From DASUFP01 sp036274495 (GTDB lineage Bacteria > Bacteroidota > Bacteroidia > AKYH767-A > OLB10): DNA of 64,000 bases. The notes under the pieces were generated by a model that was not told where the DNA came from, did not search any database, and saw nothing but the letters and a program-made list of their open reading frames with translations. Within the stretch, counting starts at the first letter, position 1. Each line of letters starts with the position of its first letter. The position numbers and the translations under genes were made by a program. The stretch covers positions 1-64,000 of the forward strand of contig DASUFP010000106.1 in assembly GCA_036274495.1 (NCBI GenBank). Direction: 5' to 3'. Shown piece by piece: positions 52,423 to 62,278 of this stretch.

Positions 52423-53667
52423 TCACTCAGGAGCAGTTACCTCCTGGCGATCGCTGATTCGGGGTTCTTTATGAAAATGTTCGTTCCAGCCAAAACTCCA
52501 GAGTAACACGAAAAAACCCACAACATATGCGATGATAATATGCCAGCCATGTCTGAGCCATAAACCGACAGAACGTGTCTGGGGATACATATTTGAAATG
52601 GCCACTCCTGCCGAAGATCCAAACCAGATCATAGATCCTCCAAAACCGACAGCAAAAGCCAAAATTCCCCAATCGTATCCTCCTTGCTCAAGGGCTAATT
52701 TTGTAAGAGGAATATTATCGAAAACAGAACTGATAAAGCCCAGAACGAAAGCTGACTGCCAGGAAGCAGAAGGAAGTTGTTCTACAGGCATCATTGATGC
52801 ACACATTACCAGTGATAAAAGAAAAACGGATCCTTTCAGGACTTCAGGTAATATTTTATAAGGGATAGGTCGCCAAATGGCACCAAACACAATAGCAATC
52901 CAGACCCCTGCTGCAGGAAAATCAATTAATATATTGGTAGTGATGGTAAGTGCTAAAATTAACAGCACAATGAACAAACTGGGGTAATCAATTTCCTTAG
53001 GTTTGTTGCTGTGCTTGATGATAGGTTGCAGACGGTGCTGCTGCATGGAGGCTATTACCCCAAATACGGCAAGTGCCGTAAAGGATGCCGCATAAGCATG
53101 CAGTACTTTTGTAAATTCAACACCATCAATCCACATCATAGTGGTGGTGGTGTCTCCCAAAACGCTTCCAGCTCCTCCTGCATTACTGGCTGCAACAATT
53201 GCTGCAAGGTAGCCTATGTGAATTTTACCTCTGAAAACAACCATTGCAATAGAGCCGCCAATCATGGCAGCGGCAATGTTATCCAGGAAAGAAGAAAAGA
53301 TAAAAATCAATATCAAAAGCACCAGCCCGCCTTTCCAGTCATCGGGTAACATATTCGGTAGTCGCTGCGGAATGTGAGAATGTTCAAAATGCCGTTCCAA
53401 TACTGCGAAACCCGTAAGCAAACCAAGCAGATTTAATAGTATTTCCCATTCTCCATGATGCCTGTCGCTGCCAAAAATGTGTTCTATTAAAGAAAAATCA
53501 GAAAAGAATTCAAGAAACAAAATAATTACAATCATGCCTGTGACGGCGACTTTTAGGGTGTGCTTGTGTAATAAAGCAACACCTGCAAGCGTGAGGGCGA
53601 ATAAAATAAACTCGACAGGAATTCCTAACAGATGGAATCCGGAAGCGCTGCTGTTCAAAAGTATCAT
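52423..53667 (-). CDS. Ion-transporter superfamily membrane protein (NhaD/ArsB-like)
   Basis: A 414-residue protein with about ten helices. The two half-site motifs of the ion-transporter superfamily are visible: SSFLDNIAAAMIGGSIAMVV near 125-145 and SSVFDNIPLTKLALEQGG near 325-345, each with the helix-breaking F-D-N-I. This fits Na+/H+ antiporters of the NhaD kind, arsenite or dicarboxylate carriers; the substrate cannot be decided. The ATG overlaps the MscS stop by four bases, so it is the third gene of the GDH-MscS-antiporter operon, which suggests a link to ion or osmotic balance. Confidence 0.88.
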   Translation of the reverse strand: MILLNSSASGFHLLGIPVEFILFALTLAGVALLHKHTLKVAVTGMIVIILFLEFFSDFSLIEHIFGSDRHHGEWEILLNLLGLLTGFAVLERHFEHSHIPQRLPNMLPDDWKGGLVLLILIFIFSSFLDNIAAAMIGGSIAMVVFRGKIHIGYLAAIVAASNAGGAGSVLGDTTTTMMWIDGVEFTKVLHAYAASFTALAVFGVIASMQQHRLQPIIKHSNKPKEIDYPSLFIVLLILALTITTNILIDFPAAGVWIAIVFGAIWRPIPYKILPEVLKGSVFLLSLVMCASMMPVEQLPSASWQSAFVLGFISSVFDNIPLTKLALEQGGYDWGILAFAVGFGGSMIWFGSSAGVAISNMYPQTRSVGLWLRHGWHIIIAYVVGFFVLLWSFGWNEHFHKEPRISDRQEVTAPE

Positions 53668-54788
53668 GGCTGTGAAATTGAAGTCGTAACGGTGTTTTCC
53701 ATATAGATGGAACGACTCGGAAAAGCAAACGAGGTATGGTTATTTTCTACAATTTCAATAAGTCTGAAATTCACCTGCTCGCGAACCATTGCAAACTTTT
53801 CGAACTCATTTGTCTTTACAAGAAATACAATTAGGATATCGATTGAACTGTCGTTGAATTTCTCCAGAGTCACCAGTGACGAGTCATCTATATCCTCATG
53901 AAAGTCGAGATAGTTTTTTATCTCTGTAATTATGTTCTGAATGTCCTCAGATTTGGTCGAATACAAAACACCGATAGAGAATCGAGCACGCCAAAAGGTA
54001 CGCCCGGTTATGTTTTCGACGTCGGCATTGATCATTTTTTTGTTGGGAACTGAAATCAGACTCTTTTCGAGTGTTCTGATTTTTGTGCTTCGCAATCCGA
54101 TAGCTTCAACATAGCCCTGCACATTTTCAATTTTTATCTGATCGCCTACAATAAATGGCTTATCCAGAAAAATGGTAATAGAACCAAATAAATTTTCAAC
54201 TGTTTCTTTACCTGCCAGGGCAAGAGCCAGCCCACCGATGCCCAGCCCGCCGATAAGCGTAACAACATTTACACTGAATACGGCGCCAAGTGTAAAGAAA
54301 AAGAATAATATAACAGTTAAAATTTTGGCACCATCTGTCAGAAACGGGACCAGCTGATCGTCGGTACGGGAAATTGTTTTTTCTGCCCTGCGGAGCATAA
54401 TCAACCCAATGAAATCGATAACCCTCAAAGCAATCCAGCATGCCGAAAAAATAATGGTAATATGATACCCTTTATGCAACACCATTAAAAACCCAAACTG
54501 ATCGTCAGGTTTTAAATGCCAGGAGGGTGGAAACGACAAATTGACAAGAGAAATATAAGCCAGGCTGAGAATAAAAAATGCCGAAACCGGCTTTGTTAAA
54601 AGATGGGTGAATTCCTCAGCAGTAACATCCTTTGCATAACGTTTGAATAACCTGAAAACAAGAAACGAGACAATCCTTGAAACAAGTTTCATGACCAGCA
54701 TTCCAATCAGAATTACACCAATACTAATGATGTATTCTTTTACGGTGTTGCCAAACAAAACCTGCTCAAAAAATTTATCTTCCATCAT
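53664..54788 (-). CDS. MscS-family mechanosensitive channel
   Basis: A 374-residue MscS-type channel with about five predicted helices. The pore helix TM3 is glycine- and alanine-rich (LIGGLGIGGLALALAGKETV near residue 190), followed by the beta domain NLFGSITIFLDKPFIVGDQI and EAIGLRSTKIRTLEKSLISV PNKK as two conserved parts, and a C-terminal alpha/beta domain. Such channels release solutes on hypo-osmotic shock. It starts 4 bp after the glutamate dehydrogenase gene and overlaps the antiporter gene. Glutamate is a common osmolyte, so co-regulation with its metabolism would make sense. Confidence 0.95.
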   Translation of the reverse strand: MMEDKFFEQVLFGNTVKEYIISIGVILIGMLVMKLVSRIVSFLVFRLFKRYAKDVTAEEFTHLLTKPVSAFFILSLAYISLVNLSFPPSWHLKPDDQFGFLMVLHKGYHITIIFSACWIALRVIDFIGLIMLRRAEKTISRTDDQLVPFLTDGAKILTVILFFFFTLGAVFSVNVVTLIGGLGIGGLALALAGKETVENLFGSITIFLDKPFIVGDQIKIENVQGYVEAIGLRSTKIRTLEKSLISVPNKKMINADVENITGRTFWRARFSIGVLYSTKSEDIQNIITEIKNYLDFHEDIDDSSLVTLEKFNDSSIDILIVFLVKTNEFEKFAMVREQVNFRLIEIVENNHTSFAFPSRSIYMENTVTTSISQP

Positions 54789-54792
54789 ACTT

Positions 54793-56019
54793 TTAATTCA
54801 ATTTTTCGAGCGCTATGGTAAAGGCTGTTTCTGCCAGACGGGTTTTGCCCGGTTGGCGCTGATGTACCTCAGCTAATGCATTACCAATCGTTTCCGACAC
54901 ATCTGAAAAAATTAATTTATCTGTTACTTCTTTTTCAGATGTCATCAGGAATGCAAAAACCCTTGCCATACCACAATTAGAAATAAAATCGGGAATCAGT
55001 GAAACCTGTAAGTCAGCATATGTAGCAGTAGGACCGAAAAATATTTCCGGATCTGCAAAAGGAACATTAGCTCCGCATGCGATCACCTTTAGTCCGTTCT
55101 CAACCATCTCGTCCAGATGATCGCGGGTAACAAGGCGCGATGCTGCCGCAGGGATGAAAATATCGGCTCCGGATGACCAAATGGATTTATTTATTTCTTC
55201 AAATGGAATCATATTGTCGGCCCGCAATTTATTTCCGTCACGATTCAGAAACAACTGTGTAACTGCTGCAATATCATAACCTTTATGATTTATTAAACCT
55301 CCTTCTCTGTCGATGATACCGGAAATCAAAGCGCCATGAAAAGCAAGGTAATAGCCCGCAGCTGCTCCAACGTTGCCCCATCCCTGAATGACAACTTTTT
55401 TACCTGCAAGTTCCTCTTTTTGCAACAGGTAATGGTGCCGGACAGATTCAGCAACGCCATACCCTGTAATCATATCGGAAACCGAAAAATTCCGTGAACC
55501 GGCAGGAGCAAGTGCCGGATCCGTTACCGGTAACACTACACCTTCCTGCAATCTGTGAATACGTTCTTTTTTAGTTTTTTCATCCAATCCGAGATGGCCG
55601 TTCACCACGCCTTCCTGGGGGTGATACAATCCATAGCGGCGTGTAATTTCAATTACGTCATGTACTTCATCCACATTTAAATCACCGCCTGTACCATAAT
55701 AGAACTTTAATATTGGAACAACTGCTTTAAACCATCGTTCCAGCACTCCTCGTTTACGCGGATCGGAGGGGTCGAAATTAATCCCTGATTTGGCGCCCCC
55801 GATTTGAGGACCGGCAACAGTGAATTTTATTTCCATTGTTTTGGCAAGGGAAGTAACTTCATATTTATCAAGTCCTTTTCTCATGCGGGTACCTCCTCCG
55901 GCAGCTCCGCCACGCAATGAGTTAATAACAATCCACCCTTCAGCGTCTGTTTCAGCATCCTTCCACTCGAAAACTATTTCGGGTCGTTTTTCTTCAAATT
56001 TTTTAAGTTGATCCAGCAT
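54793..56019 (-). CDS. Glu/Leu/Phe/Val dehydrogenase
   Basis: A 408-residue amino-acid dehydrogenase, NAD(P)-linked. The substrate region is FTVAGPQIGGAKSGINFDP with the catalytic Lys, GGDLNVDEVHDVIEITRRYG follows, and the dinucleotide-binding turn is VIQGWGNVGAAAGYYL. It interconverts an amino acid and its 2-oxo acid with ammonia. Which of Glu or Leu/Val is preferred cannot be read. It is shorter than the hexameric NADP-GDH (about 445). It is the first gene of the operon with MscS and the ion transporter. Confidence 0.93.
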   Translation of the reverse strand: MLDQLKKFEEKRPEIVFEWKDAETDAEGWIVINSLRGGAAGGGTRMRKGLDKYEVTSLAKTMEIKFTVAGPQIGGAKSGINFDPSDPRKRGVLERWFKAVVPILKFYYGTGGDLNVDEVHDVIEITRRYGLYHPQEGVVNGHLGLDEKTKKERIHRLQEGVVLPVTDPALAPAGSRNFSVSDMITGYGVAESVRHHYLLQKEELAGKKVVIQGWGNVGAAAGYYLAFHGALISGIIDREGGLINHKGYDIAAVTQLFLNRDGNKLRADNMIPFEEINKSIWSSGADIFIPAAASRLVTRDHLDEMVENGLKVIACGANVPFADPEIFFGPTATYADLQVSLIPDFISNCGMARVFAFLMTSEKEVTDKLIFSDVSETIGNALAEVHQRQPGKTRLAETAFTIALEKLN

Positions 56020-56086
56020 ATCTTTTCTCTTTCAGGGGCAAAGATATTGAGTTATTCGGGTTTAGACCGAAAGAAGGGGCAGCTAT

Positions 56087-56665
56087 TTACAATGCGGGAG
56101 ATTGTAATCCCTGAAAATTGCGCTGTAACAGCGCAAAATGTACGGAATCCAGAAATTCGTCTCTGTAAAAATAGTTCTCATGAAAATAAGCCTCTTGAAC
56201 AAATCCCAGTTTTTCCAGCACTTTGCCAGAGGCCTTATTTCTCGGGTCAATTACGGCTTCAGCCAGATGCAGCCCCATCACGTCAAAACCATATTTCAAT
56301 ACAGCTTCCAATGATTCGGACATAATCCCTTGATTATGAAAAGCACTGTCGAGCATGTATCCGACTTCAGCCCTATGGTGCTCAGGAGTAGCTCTTACAA
56401 ATCCGCACATTCCGATTAAAGTATCATTTCCTTGCAGGGTTATGGCCCAGTTGATGGAAATATTTGAATCAACCCCTGCGTCAACTCTTACTATTAAATC
56501 ATGTGCCTCCTGATCGGTTGTTGCAACGGGCCTTGCAATGAAATTCATGAGTGAAGGATTTGAACGCATTTTAAAAATGGCTGCCTTGTCACTCATCGCA
56601 ATTCTTCGCAAAACCAATCTTTTGGTTGTAAGTACTGGAAAAGGAGTAAATTGGAATTGAAGCAT
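56087..56665 (-). CDS. GNAT N-acetyltransferase (RimJ/RimL-like)
   Basis: A 192-residue GNAT-fold enzyme. It has the RimJ/RimL start (FPVLTTKRLVLRRIAMSDKA), then GNDTLIGMCGFVRATPEHHR, the strand AEVGYMLDSAFHNQGIMSES as the acetyl-CoA loop (Q-x-x-G-I), and RNKASGKVLEKLGFVQEAYF. Such enzymes acetylate protein N-termini, antibiotics or small amines; the acceptor is unknown. It stands alone between the dehydrogenase operon and AnmK on the same strand. Confidence 0.92.
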   Translation of the reverse strand: MLQFQFTPFPVLTTKRLVLRRIAMSDKAAIFKMRSNPSLMNFIARPVATTDQEAHDLIVRVDAGVDSNISINWAITLQGNDTLIGMCGFVRATPEHHRAEVGYMLDSAFHNQGIMSESLEAVLKYGFDVMGLHLAEAVIDPRNKASGKVLEKLGFVQEAYFHENYFYRDEFLDSVHFALLQRNFQGLQSPAL

Positions 56666-56741
56666 GAGGAGTTGTTAATGTATACTGTTTTGTAAAATCG
56701 AAATTCGGGTTATCCGGTTTAATCCGGAATACTGAGCCATT

Positions 56742-57830
56742 TTATTCAGCGGTTCTCCTCCGGCCTGCATAAACAGCCCCTCCGGTTGAGTCAGTGGTTG
56801 CGCCGGTAGCCGAACTTAGAGCATTCGGTATCCGCAATACTCTCAGGGCACCCAAAAAAGCAAAAATTATTGCCTCCTTGTAAGCAACAATTCCGTCATC
56901 CGGAATTACAGGATGCACTCCGGTAGGTATAAGTGATTCGGCAAGACAATCCATAAGATAGCTGTTAAAGGCACCTCCGCCGGTAATAAGCATGGTGGTG
57001 CCCGGTGAAACGGGAACAGCTGCGGCAATCTGATGAGCAATGTGGTGGGTTACCGTGTACAACAAATCATTATTTTCATACGAAGGATTATTGAGCAGTG
57101 GCTTAAAAACAGTTTCGAACCACTCGCGCCCAAGCGATTTGGGTTTCATTGACGCATAATATTCGAGACGGTTCAGCTGGTCAAATAAACCGGGTATCAT
57201 CCTTCCGGAGGCAGCAATATCACCGTTCTCATCGAACGGCTTACCGCTCTTTTGTGCCAGGTAATTGAGTGCAATATTTGCCGGCCCTATATCGAATGCG
57301 ATCCGGCTGTTGCCATTGTCAAATGAAATGTTGGAGAATCCACCCAGATTGAGACAAAATTTGTGTCCGGCAAAAAGCAGTTTATCGCCAACCGGAACCA
57401 GTGGCGCACCCTGTCCGCCATTAGCAATGTCCGATGTTCTGAAATCGCAAACACTGTCAATGCCCGTAATTGCCGCTATATTGGCACCGCATCCTGCCTG
57501 AAAGGTAAAGCCCTTGGCAGGCTGATGAAAAATAGTGTGGCCATGTGAACAGATGGCTTCCGGATCGACCCCGAATTCATCAATGAATTTACGCACCTCA
57601 TTCCCGATAAACCTTCCAAAACTGCTGTGCAAATCCGCCAATTCATCGCCTTTAGCCTGAAAAGCATCCAGCAACCGTTTCCTCCATTCTTCGCTGTAAG
57701 CCACCGTAGAAGCGGCTTCCAGGGTGAATGTCCAGATGCCGTTAGACTGCTCAAACTGACAACAGGCAATGTCAAGCCCGTCTCCGGAAGTGCCTGACAT
57801 TACGCCTAAAGTGTTAATTGAAAAAGTCAT
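56742..57830 (-). CDS. anmK: Anhydro-N-acetylmuramic acid kinase
   Basis: A 362-residue AnmK, which opens the 1,6-anhydro ring of anhydroMurNAc and phosphorylates it during peptidoglycan recycling. The ATP-binding start GVMSGTSGDGLDIACC is diagnostic; GQGAPLVPVGDKLLF carries the catalytic Asp region, and LNLGGFSNISF and LITGGGAFNSYLMD fit the second ATP site. The tail EAIIFAFLGALRVL and the SATGATTDSTGGAVY end match the family. Other recycling genes are not adjacent. Confidence 0.97.
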   Translation of the reverse strand: MTFSINTLGVMSGTSGDGLDIACCQFEQSNGIWTFTLEAASTVAYSEEWRKRLLDAFQAKGDELADLHSSFGRFIGNEVRKFIDEFGVDPEAICSHGHTIFHQPAKGFTFQAGCGANIAAITGIDSVCDFRTSDIANGGQGAPLVPVGDKLLFAGHKFCLNLGGFSNISFDNGNSRIAFDIGPANIALNYLAQKSGKPFDENGDIAASGRMIPGLFDQLNRLEYYASMKPKSLGREWFETVFKPLLNNPSYENNDLLYTVTHHIAHQIAAAVPVSPGTTMLITGGGAFNSYLMDCLAESLIPTGVHPVIPDDGIVAYKEAIIFAFLGALRVLRIPNALSSATGATTDSTGGAVYAGRRRTAE

Positions 57831-57942
57831 TGAATGCTAAGCAGATATGCGCCCTGCAAGGTTAAAAAAGTTTTGGCAATAAAGACGCCTCTCCTGTAAA
57901 AAAAGTTACCTTTGTCGGTCTAAAAATGAAGCCTCCAGTTTT

Positions 57943-59082
57943 ATGAAGTTTGAACTTACCGAAGAGCAGCAAATGATACGTCAGGCTGCAAGGGACTTTG
58001 CTCAAAATGAATTACTTCCCGGCGTTATTGAGCGCGATGAACACCAGAAATTTCCTGCCGAGCAAATAAAGAAACTCGGTGAGCTTGGATTTCTTGGGAT
58101 GATGGTAGATCCTAAATATGGGGGTGCAGGACTGGATGCTGTCTCCTATGTGCTCGCAATGGAAGAAATTTCCAAAATTGACGCTTCTGCCTCTGTGGTA
58201 ATGTCGGTAAATAACTCATTGGTGTGCTGGGGGATTGAGCAATACGGTACCGAAGAGCAAAAAAGGAAATACCTGACGCCACTGGCAAAAGGTGAGGTGA
58301 TTGGAGCGTTCTGCCTTTCAGAGCCCGAAGCCGGTTCGGATGCAACTTCGCAAAAGACCACCGCTGTTGATATGGGAGATCATTACCTGATCAATGGCAC
58401 AAAAAACTGGATTACTAACGGAGGTTCAGCATCCATTTATCTGGTGATAGCGCAAACGGATCCTGCAAAAGGACACAAAGGCATTAATTGCCTTATTGTA
58501 GAAAAGGGAATGCCGGGTTTTACAGTAGGACCTAAAGAAAATAAACTTGGCATTCGCGGTTCTGATACCCATTCACTGATGTTTGCTGATGTTAAAGTTC
58601 CAAAAGAAAACAGGATAGGAGAGGATGGTTTCGGGTTTAAGTTTGCCATGAAAACACTTAGCGGAGGACGCATTGGAATTGCGGCTCAGGCATTGGGTAT
58701 TGCTTCAGGCGCTTTCGAACTAGCTGTTAAATATTCAAAGGAACGTAAGGCATTCGGAAAAGAAATCAGTCATCATCAGGCTATTCAGTTTAAGCTTGCC
58801 GATATGGCTACCGAAATTGAAGCTGCGCGATTGTTGTGTTTCAAAGCCGCCTGGCTGAAGGATCAGGGACTCGACTACGATAAGGCCAGTTCAATAGCGA
58901 AATTGTTTGCTTCAAAAGTTGCTATGGACACAACAGTTGAGTCTGTTCAGGTTCATGGCGGATATGGATTTGTAAAAGAGTTTCATGTAGAGCGATTGAT
59001 GCGTGATGCGAAAATTACTCAGATCTATGAAGGTACTTCAGAGATTCAAAAGATTGTTATTTCACGGGCTCTTTTACAATAA
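57943..59082 (+). CDS. Short-chain acyl-CoA dehydrogenase
   Basis: A 379-residue flavin enzyme of the butyryl-CoA dehydrogenase class. Signatures are GAFCLSEPEAGSDATSQKTT (FAD and substrate binding), YLINGTKNWITNGG, and the catalytic Glu in QIYEGTSEIQKIVISRAL near the C-terminus. It oxidises acyl-CoA to 2-enoyl-CoA in beta-oxidation or amino-acid breakdown, passing electrons to ETF. A TACCTTTG element at 57908-57915 fits a -7 box, without a clear -33 box. It is 23 bp before the export gene, so read-through is possible, but no functional link is seen. Confidence 0.96.
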   Translation: MKFELTEEQQMIRQAARDFAQNELLPGVIERDEHQKFPAEQIKKLGELGFLGMMVDPKYGGAGLDAVSYVLAMEEISKIDASASVVMSVNNSLVCWGIEQYGTEEQKRKYLTPLAKGEVIGAFCLSEPEAGSDATSQKTTAVDMGDHYLINGTKNWITNGGSASIYLVIAQTDPAKGHKGINCLIVEKGMPGFTVGPKENKLGIRGSDTHSLMFADVKVPKENRIGEDGFGFKFAMKTLSGGRIGIAAQALGIASGAFELAVKYSKERKAFGKEISHHQAIQFKLADMATEIEAARLLCFKAAWLKDQGLDYDKASSIAKLFASKVAMDTTVESVQVHGGYGFVKEFHVERLMRDAKITQIYEGTSEIQKIVISRALLQ

Positions 59083-59105
59083 CATCGTTTTCCCGTTCCC
59101 CCAGA

Positions 59106-59882
59106 ATGAAAACACTCAGGATAGTTTTTACCCTATTATTATTTTCGGCAATAACCGGATGTACTTCATTAAAAAAAATGAATTATATTCAGGATGATCC
59201 TGACGCTGCCGATACTGCTACAACGGGAACCTTACCCGACTTTGTTCTTACCATTCAACCCAACGACATTCTCTCCATTCAGTTGTTCACCATTAATGCC
59301 GAAGCATTTCCCGGAATTGCAACAACAATTGACAAACAGGTAATTGATAACCGTTCGGCTTACGAAAAAGGTTTTGTGGTTGATGGATCGGGTTCAATAG
59401 AATTGCCGCTGATCGGCAAACTTACGTTAACCGGATATACTTTGTCTCAAGCAAGGGATACAATAGCCGAACGTTACAAGAGTTACATGGATGAACCGAT
59501 TGTGATTCTCAAAAAACTCAGTTTTAAGATAACGGTATTGGGAGAGGTTGCCAAGCCGGGCGTATATTATGTGCCGAATGAAAAAATTACCTTTTTTGAA
59601 GGGTTAGGAATGGCAGGCGACCTGACACCTTACGGAAACAGAAAAGAAATAAAGGTGATAAGGAGAGATGGACTCAATTACAGAGAAATTAAAGTTGATC
59701 TGACTACCAAAGCGCCCCTTCATTCAGAAGTAGCATTTCTCCACCCCGAAGATATCATTTATGTAAGTACAACTAAAAAACGAGGCGCTACTACCATCAG
59801 CCCTACTGTTGGAATTATTACTTCCATACTTGCCACTTTAACACTTATGGCGGCATTAATATTACGTGAAACCCAACCATGA
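59106..59882 (+). CDS. Wza-like polysaccharide export lipoprotein
   Basis: A 258-residue outer-membrane polysaccharide export protein. The lipobox is FSAITGCTS (Cys near 19). The Poly_export domain begins at LTIQPNDILSIQLFTI, and an SLBB domain follows as TVLGEVAKPGVYYVPNEKIT with ITFFEGLGMAGDLTPYGNRK. A C-terminal helix (PTVGIITSILATLTLMAALI) replaces the amphipathic helix used by Wza to cross the outer membrane. It overlaps the kinase gene by ATGA, the normal partner for capsule or EPS export. Confidence 0.93.
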   Translation: MKTLRIVFTLLLFSAITGCTSLKKMNYIQDDPDAADTATTGTLPDFVLTIQPNDILSIQLFTINAEAFPGIATTIDKQVIDNRSAYEKGFVVDGSGSIELPLIGKLTLTGYTLSQARDTIAERYKSYMDEPIVILKKLSFKITVLGEVAKPGVYYVPNEKITFFEGLGMAGDLTPYGNRKEIKVIRRDGLNYREIKVDLTTKAPLHSEVAFLHPEDIIYVSTTKKRGATTISPTVGIITSILATLTLMAALILRETQP

Positions 59883-62278
59883 TTAAGCACTCAAAGGACA
59901 CACGGATTGGTGACGATGAAATTGATCTGAGCGGTTTTATCAAGGAAATCGGGCAACACCGGCTTCTTTTCGCAGGTATGCTGGCTGCAGGCATCATTGT
60001 GGCCCTGCTTTATATCAGGTTTACCCTCCCGGTTTATGAAGCGTCTACCAGTATCCTGATTCGGGAAACTAATAAGCCCTCAATGAATATGGAGGACTTT
60101 CTTGCCGGCGATTTGTTTGGTGACCAGGCCAATATTGCTACAGAAAGAGGAGTGCTGGCTTCGCGAAGTGTAATGAAGGAAGCCATCAGGCAGCTGAGCC
60201 TGCAGGTGAGTTATATGAATACTTCCGTTGTTCCCAACCGCCCGCTTTATAAGAAACTCCCTTTTATTGTAAAGGTTGATTCAGTGCCTGAAGGCTTTCC
60301 AATGTTATATGATGTGCCCTTTTCCATTTCATTACTCGGAAATAATAAATTCAGTTTAAATGTAGAGGCAGAAGATGATATTAACGGAGATTATAATTTT
60401 TCAGGTGATTTTAATTTTGGCGATCATATTGTTACTCCACGCATCTCATTAACCCTGCTTGCCCCACCACAACCTTTCGATTCGGAAAGCAATAGTTTTG
60501 AGTTTACCATTCACTCGGTCGAATCGCAGGTAACCGATTACCTCTCCCGCATGAAAATAGATGCTCCTGATAAGGATGCAACTATAGTAAAAGTCTCATT
60601 TCAGGACCAGATACCTATTAGAGCTATCGATGTCCTGAATACACTTACCAAAGTGTACATCGACCTCGACATTCAGGATAAAACTTCTGTTGCTTCGTTG
60701 ACATTAAAATTTGTTGACGAACAATTGGACCACACGACCAAAGTTGTTGATGATATTGAGGGTCAGTTGCAAAGCTTTAAGGAGAAAAACAAAACGGTAA
60801 ATCTGAGTGATGAATCCCGTGCGGTGCTCGAAAAACTGAATGCAATTGATGTTGATGTCATGAAATCGGAAATTGAACTCCGCTCCATTGACAATTTGCT
60901 GTCGTATATCGAATCAAACGCCGATATGACGCAACTTGCTCCTTCGGCAATGGGACTTCCTGACCCGCTTTTAGTTGAACTTATCAGTAAATACCAGGAA
61001 TTACAAGCCAGAAGGAATACGCTGTCGTATGGTGTGAAAAATATTACCCCCGCTATTAAAGTAATCGATCAGGAAATTACCGAAACACGTCAATCGTTGA
61101 TTGAAAATATCAAATCGATTCGTCAGAATGTGGAAGCTACACATCAGGCATTAAAAGAACAGCTTGCCGGTTATGAACACAAAATAGGCAAGGTTCCTGA
61201 GATCGAAAGGGAGTTGTTAAGTATACAGCGGCAGTTTGAGGTAAATCAGGGTATTTATATTTACCTGCTACAAAAAAAGGCTGAAACGAGTATCGCTAAA
61301 GCGGCAGCAATCAGTGATACAAAGGTGCTCGATGCTGCATCAATGCTTGATGAACCCGTTGCACCCAATAAAAAAGTTATCGTAGGGTTTTCGGCATTTT
61401 TTGCCCTCATGTTGCCCCTGTTGTTCATTTTTGTGAGGAAATTTTTCAAAACCACCATAGGAAGCAGAGATGAATTACAAAAATTAACTGAGATTCCGGT
61501 GCTTGGAGTTGTAGGACATGTTGCAAAAACAGATAATCTTATCGTACAACACAGGCCTAAATCGAGAATAGCTGAGTCATTCCGTTCGGTACGTACCAAT
61601 CTGCAGTTTTTCGGAAGCAAATCCGGCAATAAAGTTTTATTGATTACCAGTTCGGTAGGGGGAGAGGGTAAATCCTTTGTCAGTATTAATCTGGGTTGCG
61701 TATTTGCCATGCAAAATCACAAAGTTGTAATTGTAGGCCTCGACTTAAGAAAACCCAAACTATTCCAGGATTTTGATATTACTAACGAAACAGGTGTAAG
61801 CTCCTACCTTATCGGCAATGCAGGCTTGGATGATGTAATTCAGCATACCAATGTTGCAAATCTTGATCTGATTCCTTCGGGTCCGATACCTCCCAATCCC
61901 GGAGAACTTGTGAGTAAAAAGGAATTGACAGACATGATTGGTGAATTGTCAAAACGCTATGATTATGTTTTAATTGATACCCCGCCGCTGGGTATTGTTT
62001 CAGATGCATTTGTGCTGATGAACCTGAGTCATATAAACGTATATGTGGTACGTGAAAATTTCACTCGTAAAGAATACATCTACCAGTTGAATCTGCTTGC
62101 AGAAGAAGGAAAGCTGAATAACCTGGCGATTTTGCTCAACGATTCCGATTTTGGTCAATCTTACGGATATTCATATGGAAAAGGATATGGCAATGGATAT
62201 GGGTATTATGATGATGACTACAAATCGAAAGGCCGCTTGAATGGCTTGTTGTCCAAAAAGAAAACTTCCGAAGCTTAA
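59879..62278 (+). CDS. Wzc-like polysaccharide co-polymerase / tyrosine autokinase
   Basis: A 799-residue inner-membrane protein. Helix 1 lies near 33-52 and helix 2 near 497-517; between them a Wzz domain and a long periplasmic coiled coil. The cytosolic BY-kinase has Walker A SSVGGEGKS near 590-600, Walker A' GLDLRKPKL near 619-627 and Walker B VLIDTPPLG near 697-705. The C-terminus holds a tyrosine cluster (SYGYSYGKGYGNGYGYYDDD), the expected autophosphorylation tail. It controls chain length and export with the Wza-like protein. No glycosyltransferases follow: murF converges with a four-base overlap. Confidence 0.95.
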   Translation: MIKHSKDTRIGDDEIDLSGFIKEIGQHRLLFAGMLAAGIIVALLYIRFTLPVYEASTSILIRETNKPSMNMEDFLAGDLFGDQANIATERGVLASRSVMKEAIRQLSLQVSYMNTSVVPNRPLYKKLPFIVKVDSVPEGFPMLYDVPFSISLLGNNKFSLNVEAEDDINGDYNFSGDFNFGDHIVTPRISLTLLAPPQPFDSESNSFEFTIHSVESQVTDYLSRMKIDAPDKDATIVKVSFQDQIPIRAIDVLNTLTKVYIDLDIQDKTSVASLTLKFVDEQLDHTTKVVDDIEGQLQSFKEKNKTVNLSDESRAVLEKLNAIDVDVMKSEIELRSIDNLLSYIESNADMTQLAPSAMGLPDPLLVELISKYQELQARRNTLSYGVKNITPAIKVIDQEITETRQSLIENIKSIRQNVEATHQALKEQLAGYEHKIGKVPEIERELLSIQRQFEVNQGIYIYLLQKKAETSIAKAAAISDTKVLDAASMLDEPVAPNKKVIVGFSAFFALMLPLLFIFVRKFFKTTIGSRDELQKLTEIPVLGVVGHVAKTDNLIVQHRPKSRIAESFRSVRTNLQFFGSKSGNKVLLITSSVGGEGKSFVSINLGCVFAMQNHKVVIVGLDLRKPKLFQDFDITNETGVSSYLIGNAGLDDVIQHTNVANLDLIPSGPIPPNPGELVSKKELTDMIGELSKRYDYVLIDTPPLGIVSDAFVLMNLSHINVYVVRENFTRKEYIYQLNLLAEEGKLNNLAILLNDSDFGQSYGYSYGKGYGNGYGYYDDDYKSKGRLNGLLSKKKTSEA

